A stretch of DNA of 36,230 nt from Phenylobacterium sp. SCN 69-14 (GTDB lineage: Bacteria; Pseudomonadota; Alphaproteobacteria; Caulobacterales; Caulobacteraceae): assembly GCA_001724985.1 (NCBI GenBank), contig MEEW01000004.1, positions 1-36,230 of the forward strand. The letters run 5' to 3'. Positions 17,309 to 24,973 of the stretch are shown here, in pieces (within the stretch, counting starts at the first letter, position 1; every line of letters begins with the position of its first letter). The translations under genes were made by a program, and so were the position numbers. A model generated the notes under the pieces. It did not search any database. It saw only the letters and a program-made list of their open reading frames with translations, and was not told the origin of the DNA.

Positions 17309-17350
17309 GAAAAAAAGAAGGCCGCCTGCGTTTCCGCAAGCGACCTTCTC
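17309..17350 (-). terminator. Rho-independent terminator for the minus-strand glycine-zipper gene
   Basis: Minus strand: GAAGGTCGCTTGCG-GAAA-CGCAGGCGGCCTTC-TTTTTTT. Confidence 0.8.
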
Positions 17351-17379
17351 CACCCCAGAGCGGTCTTGAGAGACGTCTG

Positions 17380-17955
17380 TTAGTCGACGACTTGATAGTT
17401 GCCGTTGGCGTCCGGGCAGACGCGCACGAAACGCTTTTGGGTCCGGCCGTCGGGCAGGTAGATCGGGCTTTCGGCCAAGGTGCAGCCGTCGGTCGCCGCC
17501 GGGCGCTCGACCACGCGATAGGGCTCGCCGCGGTCGTAATAGCGGCGCTCGTCGTACGAGCGCGAATAGTAGCCGTCGCTGTACTGCGGCTGGCCGTAGC
17601 TGTTGTCGTAATAGCTGGTGCGCGGCTGGCGATAGGTCGAGCCGCAGGCGGCCGAGTTCTTGCCGACCGTCGCCCCGCCCAGGGCGCCCAGCGCCCCGCC
17701 CAGCAGCGCCCCTTCGGTGCGCGCGTTGCGGGCCGCAGCGTTCGAGCCGATGGCCGCGCCCAGGGCGCCGCCGATCAGAGCCCCGACCGTGCCGCGGTTG
17801 GTCGAATCGCGGCGGCACGGATCGTAGTAGCTATCGCCGTAATAGCCGGCGCTCTGGGCGGCGGCGAAGGTCGGGACGCTGAGCGCCCCGCCCAGGGCCA
17901 TGACGCCGGCCACGCCGGCAAGCGCGCTCTTGGCGAAGGTCGAACGCAAGTTCAT
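17380..17955 (-). CDS. Glycine-zipper domain exported protein (17-kDa surface antigen-like)
   Basis: Signal peptide; YDPCRRDSTNRGTVGALIGGALGAAIGSNAAARNARTEGALLGGALGALGGATVGKNSAACG. Confidence 0.85.
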   Translation of the reverse strand: MNLRSTFAKSALAGVAGVMALGGALSVPTFAAAQSAGYYGDSYYDPCRRDSTNRGTVGALIGGALGAAIGSNAAARNARTEGALLGGALGALGGATVGKNSAACGSTYRQPRTSYYDNSYGQPQYSDGYYSRSYDERRYYDRGEPYRVVERPAATDGCTLAESPIYLPDGRTQKRFVRVCPDANGNYQVVD

Positions 17956-18000
17956 CGGAATTTCCCCTCTGGGACTTGAACCAGTGACGTGGATTTGGGT

Positions 18001-18444
18001 TTAGCCGCGCGGACGCCAGACGCCGTCGCGGTCACGGCACACCTGGAAGCTCTGGGTGCGGCCGTTGTAGCTGTCCTTCACCCAGCGGCAGTTGCTCGAG
18101 GCGGCGTAGTTGCTGCGCTGGACGGTGTTGTTGCGATAGGCCGCGCGCGGCGCGGGGCGATAGCGGTCGCACTTGGCGTTGCGCTTGCCGATCTCGTGGC
18201 CGGCCACCGCGCCCACCGCGCCGCCCAGCAGGGCGCCTTCGGTCTTGGCGCCCTTGGCCGCCACGCCGCCGCCCGCCAGGGCGCCGACCAGGCCGCCGAC
18301 GATGGTGCCCTTGTTGGCCTGCTGGCGGGTCTGCTCGCGGCAGGGATCGTAGGACTGGGCCGACGCCACGCCCGGCAGCGCGACCGTGGCGGGGACGGTC
18401 AGGGCCATCATCCCGGCGGCGGCGAAAGCAAGAGCTCGTTGCAT
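18001..18444 (-). CDS. Glycine-zipper domain exported protein, paralogue of the downstream gene
   Basis: Signal peptide; YDPCREQTRQQANKGTIVGGLVGALAGGGVAAKGAKTEGALLGGAVGAVAGHEIGKRNAKCD. Confidence 0.85.
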   Translation of the reverse strand: MQRALAFAAAGMMALTVPATVALPGVASAQSYDPCREQTRQQANKGTIVGGLVGALAGGGVAAKGAKTEGALLGGAVGAVAGHEIGKRNAKCDRYRPAPRAAYRNNTVQRSNYAASSNCRWVKDSYNGRTQSFQVCRDRDGVWRPRG

Positions 18445-18508
18445 CGGTCATCTCCTTCGTACATTGCGTAGGCGGCGCCGGAGCACCCCCTGCGCTGCGA
18501 AACTTGGC

Positions 18509-18554
18509 TGAACGAACCTGAACGCCGCTTGAGCGGGTCGTTCATCTTCGTTCA
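18509..18554. promoter_or_regulatory. Four-half-site array TGAACG-N4-TGAACG-N14-CGTTCA-N4-CGTTCA between divergent genes
   Basis: Half-site starts at 18509, 18519, 18539 and 18549 (10/20/10 bp); 16-bp arms match 14/16. Confidence 0.65.
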
Positions 18555-18616
18555 TCTTCCTTGACGCCTTGTCCCGCTTGGGATTGCGGCGAGGCAGCCC
18601 CGAAACGAGCCTGACC

Positions 18617-19903
18617 ATGCGACGCCACCGGCCTCAACGGGCCCGCCCCATCGATGTTCCCGCCGGCCCGGCGGTCGAGACGGTGATCGAAGCCGTGGGG
18701 GGCGAAGGCGACGGGATTGCGCCCGGCCCGCTCTATGCGCCCTTCACCCTGCCGGGCGAGCGGGTGCGCCTGGCGCCGGGCCCCCAGCGGCGCGAGGTCG
18801 AGGCGATCCTGGCGCCGAGCCCGCAGCGCGTGACCCCGCCGTGCCCGCATTTCGGGGTCTGCGGCGGCTGCGCCCTGCAGCACTGGGAGCACGGAGCCTA
18901 TCTCGCCTGGAAGGTCGAGCGGCTGGTCCGCACCCTGGCCCGCGAGCGGATCGAGACGCAGATCCTGCCCGCCTTCGCCGCCGCGCCGGGCGCGCGCCGG
19001 CGCCTGGCCCTGCACGCGCGCCAGGGCCGCAAGGACGCCGCGCGCCTGGGCTTCAAGACCCGCAAGTCCTGGGACGTGGTCGATATCGCCGCCTGTCCGA
19101 TCGCCGATCCGGCCCTGGAGGCCGCCTTGCCGGCCATGCGCCGCCTGGCCGCCCCGCTGTTCGAGCATCCGAAGTCGGCCCCGACCCTGCATGTCACCCT
19201 GACCTCGACGGGCCTCGACATCGACATCACCGGGGTGGAGCGCAAGAGCGGCGGCCTCTCGGCCGATGCGCGCATGCGCCTGGCCGAAACCGCCGCGGAG
19301 GCCGACTTCGCCCGCGTCACCCTTGATGGCGAGATCGCCTATCTCGCCCGCCAGCCGACCGTGCGCTTCGGGCCGGCGACCGTGGCCCTGCCGGCGGGCT
19401 CCTTCCTGCAGGCCGTGCCGGAGGCCGAAGCCGTGATGACCGCCATGGCCGTGGAGGCCGCCGCCGGCGCCGAGCGCATCGCCGATCTCTTCTGCGGGGC
19501 GGGGGCCTTCACCTTCCGCCTGGCGGAGGTCGCGCCGGTCCTGGCCGCCGATGGCGCGGCGCCCGCCATCGCGGCCCTGCAGGCGGGAGTCGCCACCGCG
19601 CCGGGCCTGCACGGGATCACGGCCCAGGCCCGCGACCTCGTGCGCCGCCCGGTCCTGGCCGAGGAGATGAAGCGCATCGACACCGTGGTCTTCGACCCGC
19701 CGCGGGCCGGCGCGGCCGAACAGGCCGCCGAGATCGCCCGCTCGGGCGTCTCGCGCGCCATCGGCGTCTCCTGCAACCCCGCCACCTTCGTCCGCGACGC
19801 CCGCACCCTGATCGATGCGGGCTTTCGTCTGGAGCGGCTCAAGCCCGTCGACCAGTTCCTGTGGTCGCCGCACGTCGAGCTGGTCGGCGTGTTCAACCGC
19901 TGA
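18617..19903 (+). CDS. TrmA/RlmD-type RNA 5-methyluridine methyltransferase
   Basis: CPHFGVCGGCALQHW Fe-S type motif, IADLFCGAGAFTFRLAE, DTVVFDPPRAGAAEQ, GVSCNPATFVRDARTL. Confidence 0.93.
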   Translation: MRRHRPQRARPIDVPAGPAVETVIEAVGGEGDGIAPGPLYAPFTLPGERVRLAPGPQRREVEAILAPSPQRVTPPCPHFGVCGGCALQHWEHGAYLAWKVERLVRTLARERIETQILPAFAAAPGARRRLALHARQGRKDAARLGFKTRKSWDVVDIAACPIADPALEAALPAMRRLAAPLFEHPKSAPTLHVTLTSTGLDIDITGVERKSGGLSADARMRLAETAAEADFARVTLDGEIAYLARQPTVRFGPATVALPAGSFLQAVPEAEAVMTAMAVEAAAGAERIADLFCGAGAFTFRLAEVAPVLAADGAAPAIAALQAGVATAPGLHGITAQARDLVRRPVLAEEMKRIDTVVFDPPRAGAAEQAAEIARSGVSRAIGVSCNPATFVRDARTLIDAGFRLERLKPVDQFLWSPHVELVGVFNR

Positions 19904-19915
19904 AGCGCAGCGGGG

Positions 19916-20581
19916 TCAGGCCTCGATCAGGCACGCGGCTCCGCCCGCAGGCCGCAGGTTCAGCGCCTGGGCCTGCGCCTCGGTCACGCCGCGGACCACC
20001 TTGCGCAGCACCAGCACCAGCGGGACGGCGGTCAGGGACGAGGCCAGGGTCAGCATCTCGCCCAGCGCCAGGGCGCCGGGGCTTTCCATCAGGAGACCGA
20101 TGCGCGCGCCCGCCATGGAGAGGAAGTTGGTCAGCAGGAAGAGCCCCCACCACAAGGGCAGCAGGCCAGGCGTGGACAGGTTGCGCCAGTCGGCCGGCGA
20201 CAGGCTGATCCGCCAGGCCTCGCTCATCGCCCGATAGGGCATCACCAGGCTGGCGAACGGTATGAAATACCAGCCGACGGCCCAGCCGGGGCCGGTCGCC
20301 TTGTCCGGGGCCAGCAGCTTGGCGTTCAGATTGACCCGATAGATCCATTTCAGGGTCAGGATGGCGGTCACCACATAGATCGCCAGATAGGCCAGGCCGA
20401 TAAACCCGCCGGCCACGACCGTGCCGGGAGCCTCGGCCCCGCCGCCGCCCAGCCGGCCGATCTCCGCCAGGGACACCAGCCCCATGAACGCCTCGCCCAC
20501 GAGATAAACGATCAAAACCGTCCGCACGGTCCTGGCCAGAGGCCGCGGATCGATCGGCTGACGCTCGCCCTTGTTGTTCAT
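19916..20581 (-). CDS. DUF4328-like integral membrane protein
   Basis: MNNKGERQPIDPRPLARTVRTVLIVYLVGEAFMGLVSL...GWAVGWYFIPFASLVMPYRAMSEAWR...WWGLFLLTNFLS; multiple hydrophobic helices. Confidence 0.75.
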   Translation of the reverse strand: MNNKGERQPIDPRPLARTVRTVLIVYLVGEAFMGLVSLAEIGRLGGGGAEAPGTVVAGGFIGLAYLAIYVVTAILTLKWIYRVNLNAKLLAPDKATGPGWAVGWYFIPFASLVMPYRAMSEAWRISLSPADWRNLSTPGLLPLWWGLFLLTNFLSMAGARIGLLMESPGALALGEMLTLASSLTAVPLVLVLRKVVRGVTEAQAQALNLRPAGGAACLIEA

Positions 20582-20659
20582 TCGCTTTCGCCCCCGCATG
20601 GCCCTTGGCGCGGCCCCTGGACCTTTCCTGAATTCAAATCGACAACGGCGTGCATTTCG

Positions 20660-21748
20660 TTAAGCGCCGTCAAACAGATCGCCTTGATCGCCCGGCTTCG
20701 GCGGGACCTTGAACTGCGTGAGGTCCAAGCCGCCGAACCGCCCCTCCAGGCCGAACCGCTTGCGGGCTGCGGCGAAGCGCCGGGCCAGCAGTTCGGCGAT
20801 CGGGCCTTCGCCGCGCATGCGCGTCCGCCATTCGAAGTCGTAGTCGGCGCCGCCGCGCATCTGGCGCACCAGCGACATCACCCGCGCCGCCCGGTCCGGA
20901 TGGTCGGTGGCCAGCCATTCGCGGAACAGGTCCTTGATCTCCCGCGGCAGGCGCAGCACCACATAGCCTGCGCCGCTGGCCCCGGCCCGCGCCGCCCGTT
21001 CCAGCACCGCCTCCAGCTCGTGATCGTTCAGCGCCGGGATCGCCGGGGCGAACATCACGCTGACCGGCACCCCGGCGCAGCTCAGCGCCTCGATCGCCCC
21101 GATCCGCCGCTCGGGCGTGGCGGCCCGCGGCTCCATGCTGCGCGCCAGCCTGCGGTCCAGGCTGGTCACCGAGATCGCCACCCGCACCAGGTTGCGCGCC
21201 GCCAGCCGCGCCAGCACGTCGAGGTCGCGCAGGATCAGGGCCGATTTGGTGATGATCGAGCAGGAATGGCCGAACCGCTCCATCACCTCCAGCACGCCGC
21301 GGGTGATCCGCGTGTCGCGTTCGACCGGCTGATAGGGGTCGGTGTTGCCGCCGATATGGATCGTCTCGGGCCGGTAGCGGGGGCTCGACAGCTCCTTCTC
21401 CAGCAACCTGGCCGCCTCCGGCTTGAAGAAGAGCTGGCTTTCGAAATCGAGCCCCGGCGACAGCCCCATATAGGCGTGGGCCGGCCGCGCGTAGCAGTAG
21501 ATGCAGCCGTGCTCGCAGCCGCGATAGGGGTTGATCGAGCGCGAGAAGCCGACATCGGGGCTGTCGTTCCTGGCGATGATCGTCCGCGCCGTCTCGGCCG
21601 TCAGGATGGTGCGGATCTGGGCGGGTTCGGGGTCCTGGCTGGTCCAGCCGTCGTCGAACGCCTCGCGGACCTGGCTTTCGAACCGCCCGCTGGCGTTGGA
21701 CCGCGCCCCGCGGCCCCTGACCATGATCTGTCGGCTGAAGTTGCTCAC
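20660..21748 (-). CDS. PA0069/COG1533 family radical SAM protein (start GTG 21748 or ATG 21724)
   Basis: SINPYRGCEHGCIYCYARPAHAYMGLSPGLDFESQLFFKPEAARLLEKEL; CX3CX2C radical SAM motif; IHIGGNTDPYQPVE. Confidence 0.92.
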   Translation of the reverse strand: MSNFSRQIMVRGRGARSNASGRFESQVREAFDDGWTSQDPEPAQIRTILTAETARTIIARNDSPDVGFSRSINPYRGCEHGCIYCYARPAHAYMGLSPGLDFESQLFFKPEAARLLEKELSSPRYRPETIHIGGNTDPYQPVERDTRITRGVLEVMERFGHSCSIITKSALILRDLDVLARLAARNLVRVAISVTSLDRRLARSMEPRAATPERRIGAIEALSCAGVPVSVMFAPAIPALNDHELEAVLERAARAGASGAGYVVLRLPREIKDLFREWLATDHPDRAARVMSLVRQMRGGADYDFEWRTRMRGEGPIAELLARRFAAARKRFGLEGRFGGLDLTQFKVPPKPGDQGDLFDGA

Positions 21749-21771
21749 GGCCCGAGCATAGGGTGCGAAAA

Positions 21772-21786
21772 GAACAAAACAAGAAC
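21772..21786 (-). promoter_or_regulatory. LexA (SOS) box, alphaproteobacterial type GTTC-N7-GTTC
   Basis: Plus strand GAAC-AAAACAA-GAAC; minus strand GTTC-TTGTTTT-GTTC, 24-38 nt upstream of the radical SAM GTG start. Confidence 0.82.
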
Positions 21787-21824
21787 AATCTTGACGTAGC
21801 CCACAGGTCGCGGCCTCTGGCGTG

Positions 21825-22277
21825 ATGATCTCCGTCGTCATTCCCGCCGCCCAGGCCGTCCGCGACCTCGCCGGCCTGCTGCCCGCCCTGGTGCCGGCCG
21901 TCGTGAGCGGGCTGGTGCGCGAGGCGATCCTCGTCGATCCCGCGCCGGACGGCGCCATGCTGGCGATCTGCGAGGATTCGGGCGCCGGCCTCGCCTCCGA
22001 TCTCGCCTCCGCCCTTGAGCGGGCGAGGGGAGAGCTGATCCTGGCCCTGCCGCCGGCCTTGCGCCTGCGTCCCGGTTGGGAGGAGAGCCTGCGCCGTCAT
22101 CTGGAGTCGGGCGGCGGCCCGGCCCTGGTCTGCGCCGCCCCGCCTTCGCTGATCGAGCGCCTGACCGGCCCGCGGCTGGCGGGCGTCCTGCTGCCCGCCG
22201 ATCGGGCGCGCGAGCGGAAGCCGGCCGACCTCGCCGGCCTGCGCCGCCGTCTCGGCCGCGCCGCCCTGCTGACTTGA
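21825..22277 (+). CDS. Short glycosyltransferase family 2-like protein lacking DxD
   Basis: MISVVIPAAQAVRDLAGLLPALVPAVVSGLVREAILVDPAPDGAM...ALERARGELILALPPALRLRPGWEESLRRHLE. Confidence 0.6.
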   Translation: MISVVIPAAQAVRDLAGLLPALVPAVVSGLVREAILVDPAPDGAMLAICEDSGAGLASDLASALERARGELILALPPALRLRPGWEESLRRHLESGGGPALVCAAPPSLIERLTGPRLAGVLLPADRARERKPADLAGLRRRLGRAALLT

Positions 22278-22322
22278 TCCGTTGAACCTGCCCGCTGATC
22301 CGGGCGAAGGCCGGGGTCGGGG

Positions 22323-23924
22323 TTAGCGGTCCAGCCGAGCGTCCACGAACGCCGCGCCCTTGGCCAGGGCGTCGAGCGTGTGGGTGTCCATCCCGAACTT
22401 CTTGCGATAGGTCCAGTAGCCGGCCATCACCTTCTCGACGTAGTTGCGCGTCTCGGCGCTGGGCAGGCATTCGATCAGCAGCAGGCTGTCGGCCTCGTCG
22501 CCCACCATCTTGGCGGTCTTCAGCAGGGTTCCGGGCCCGCCGTTATAGGCCGCGACCGTGCGCAGGATGTCGTAGCCGACCCCCCGCTCCATCAGCCAGG
22601 TCAGATAATCCTGCCCGACCCGCAGGTTGAAGGCCGGGTCGAACATCGGGCTCATGTCGGTCTTCAGCTTGTCGTCGCCGGCCGCCCGAGCGGCCGCCTC
22701 GGGCATGAGCTGCATCAGCCCGACCGCCCCGGCCGACGACACCGCGGCTGGATTGAAACGGCTTTCCTGCCGCACGATGGCGTAGACCAGGGCCTTGTCG
22801 ATGGTGAAGCCGAACTTCGGCGCCAGGTCCGGCGTCGGATAGTCGATCTCCAGCGTGCCGCGCGTCACCGGCAGGGCCTTGGCGATGTCGGCGTCCGAGG
22901 TCAGCGGCGCATTCAGCGCCAGGATCAGCGACATCCACTGCGAACGCTCGGCCTCGCCACGGGCCAGGGTCAGGCCAGCGCGCAGCTCCAGCCCCGCCTC
23001 GACCGGCAGGCCGACCTGGGCCAGCGCCGTGGCGCGGTGGGCGCGGATGTTCTCGCGGATGAACGGCGTCAGGTGCGCGCTGGAGGTCGAGGCCGGCGCG
23101 CTGGGCGCCGCCAGCGTCGGCGCCGAGGCGCTGGAGAACACCGCCGGGGTGAACTCGCCGGTCGGGGCTCCGGCGGCGCGGTCGACGGCCTCCAGCCGCA
23201 CGCGGCGCGCGGCGATCATGCCGTAGAACGTGTCGGGATGGCGCGCGGCCAGCTTCAGGAAGCCCTGGGCGCGGCCGGAGTCGCCTGCCTGCTCCAGCGA
23301 ACGCGCCGCCCAATAGGCCGCGCCCGAGCGCAGCCAGGGGTCTTCCTTGTCGTCGCGCGCCACCTGGCTGAAGAAGCTCTGCGCCAGGTCGTAGTTCTTG
23401 AGCCGGAAGGCCGCCAGGCCGGCGATCCAGCGTTCGCCCGCCGCCGGGGCCAGGTCCAGCGCACGCTTGACGTCGCCCGAATAGAAGGCCTCGCGCGCCT
23501 GGCGGCTGCGATCGGCCGGCGCCTTGCCGGAAATGCCCTGGGCCGTCACCTCGACCCGCCGCCAGTCGGCCCCGGCCAGCACCGGCGCTTTCGGCGCCGC
23601 GCCGCCGACCGGCCGGCGCTTCTGGGCCAGCATGTAGATTCGTTCCGCGCCCGGCAGGTCGCTGTACTGGTCCAGCCACTTGGCCAGGTCCTCGTAGCTG
23701 GCCTGGAAACCGGGGCGCATCAGTTGCCGGAACGCCAGGTGCCCGGCCAGGGATCGATCCTTGATCTCGGCCGTTTGCATCTCGGCGTCGATGAAGTCGC
23801 CGCGGTCCACCGCGTCGAACGCGGCGGCGTAACGCTTCGCGTCCCAGGGGCTCAGGGCCATTGGGGCGGCGTGGCTGTTTCCGGCGATGGCGGCGCAGAT
23901 CATGGTCAAGACCGCGATCCGCAT
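22323..23924 (-). CDS. Soluble lytic murein transglycosylase (SLT domain)
   Basis: Signal peptide MRIAVLTMICAAIAGNSHA; YAIVRQESRFNPAAVSSAGAVGLMQLMPEAA; YDILRTVAAYNGGPG. Confidence 0.93.
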   Translation of the reverse strand: MRIAVLTMICAAIAGNSHAAPMALSPWDAKRYAAAFDAVDRGDFIDAEMQTAEIKDRSLAGHLAFRQLMRPGFQASYEDLAKWLDQYSDLPGAERIYMLAQKRRPVGGAAPKAPVLAGADWRRVEVTAQGISGKAPADRSRQAREAFYSGDVKRALDLAPAAGERWIAGLAAFRLKNYDLAQSFFSQVARDDKEDPWLRSGAAYWAARSLEQAGDSGRAQGFLKLAARHPDTFYGMIAARRVRLEAVDRAAGAPTGEFTPAVFSSASAPTLAAPSAPASTSSAHLTPFIRENIRAHRATALAQVGLPVEAGLELRAGLTLARGEAERSQWMSLILALNAPLTSDADIAKALPVTRGTLEIDYPTPDLAPKFGFTIDKALVYAIVRQESRFNPAAVSSAGAVGLMQLMPEAAARAAGDDKLKTDMSPMFDPAFNLRVGQDYLTWLMERGVGYDILRTVAAYNGGPGTLLKTAKMVGDEADSLLLIECLPSAETRNYVEKVMAGYWTYRKKFGMDTHTLDALAKGAAFVDARLDR

Positions 23925-24011
23925 GCCTTTGCGTCTCCGCATGCGATCCTCACGTCGGCCGCCTCTGCGCGCGGTCTGGACGTGACCCTCAGTTCTCGTG
24001 ACGCGGGAGTC

Positions 24012-24830
24012 TTATGCGCCCCGCTCCGGGCGATCAAGCCGCTCGGTCAGGGTCAGAAGGTCGCTCCACGCCTTCTTCTTCGCGCCCGGTTGCCGCAGAA
24101 GGAATGCGGGGTGCAGGGTCGGCATGGCCGGCAGCTCCAGATTTCCCGCCTCGGAACGCCATTCGAACCAGCGGCCGCGCAGCGACAGAATCCCTTCGCT
24201 GCGCTTCAGCATCGACTTGGTCGACGGCGCCCCGACCAGCAGCAGCATCCTGGGCGAGACCAGTTCGATGGCCCGTTCCAGGAACGGCTGGCAGGTCGCC
24301 TGCTCCTGCGGCGAGGGCGTCCGGTTGCCGGGCGGGCGCCAGAAGACGGTGTTGGTGATGAACACCCGGTCGGTCAGCCCCGCCGCCGCCAGCATCCTGT
24401 CGAGCAGTTGGCCGGCGCGGCCGACGAAGGGCTCGCCGCGCGCGTCCTCCTCGGCGCCGGGGCCTTCGCCGATCACCATCAGCGGCGCATCCGGCGCGCC
24501 GCGGGCGAACACCGCCTGGCGCGCGCCCTCGAACTTCAGCGGGCAGCCGTCGAAGCCGGCGATGGCGGCCTTCAGGGCCTCCAGGTCGGGCGCCTGCGCC
24601 GCCAGCCGCCGCGCCTCCAGCACCGCCGAGGCGACGTCGGCGCCGGGCCCGCGCGGGGCGGCCGGGGGCGGAGGGGGCGCCGGCTTGCGGTCGGCCGGCC
24701 TGGGCGCGACGAACTTCCCGGCCTCGATCCGGTCCAGCGGCTCATCGAGCAGCATGGAGTCGATCCCGGCCTCGGCCCAGAAGGCGAGCAGGCTCTCGGC
24801 GACGCGGTCGAAGGGGGCGGCGGGGCTCAT
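24012..24830 (-). CDS. Uracil-DNA glycosylase, family 4-like
   Basis: LMVIGEGPGAEEDARGEPFVGRAGQLLDRMLAAAGL...ITNTVFWRPPGNRTPSPQEQATCQPFLERAIEL...TLHPAFLLRQPGAKKKAW. Confidence 0.9.
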   Translation of the reverse strand: MSPAAPFDRVAESLLAFWAEAGIDSMLLDEPLDRIEAGKFVAPRPADRKPAPPPPPAAPRGPGADVASAVLEARRLAAQAPDLEALKAAIAGFDGCPLKFEGARQAVFARGAPDAPLMVIGEGPGAEEDARGEPFVGRAGQLLDRMLAAAGLTDRVFITNTVFWRPPGNRTPSPQEQATCQPFLERAIELVSPRMLLLVGAPSTKSMLKRSEGILSLRGRWFEWRSEAGNLELPAMPTLHPAFLLRQPGAKKKAWSDLLTLTERLDRPERGA

Positions 24831-24973
24831 TCGGGCTCTTAAAGGGCGTCCATGGCGGAGTTCGCGCTTGACCGCCCTAATACAAGCTTCGGATAAGTCG
24901 CCGGACGGATCAACGCTGCGACAAACAAGGGGTAGGGGAAATCCCCGGCGCGGCCAACTGGGAGTAGGGGATC

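Noticed and set aside
18513-18553. GAAC/GTTC repeats before the RNA methyltransferase considered as LexA boxes
   Set aside because: Direct-repeat spacing is GAAC-N6-GAAC / GTTC-N6-GTTC, not N7; reported instead as a separate half-site array.
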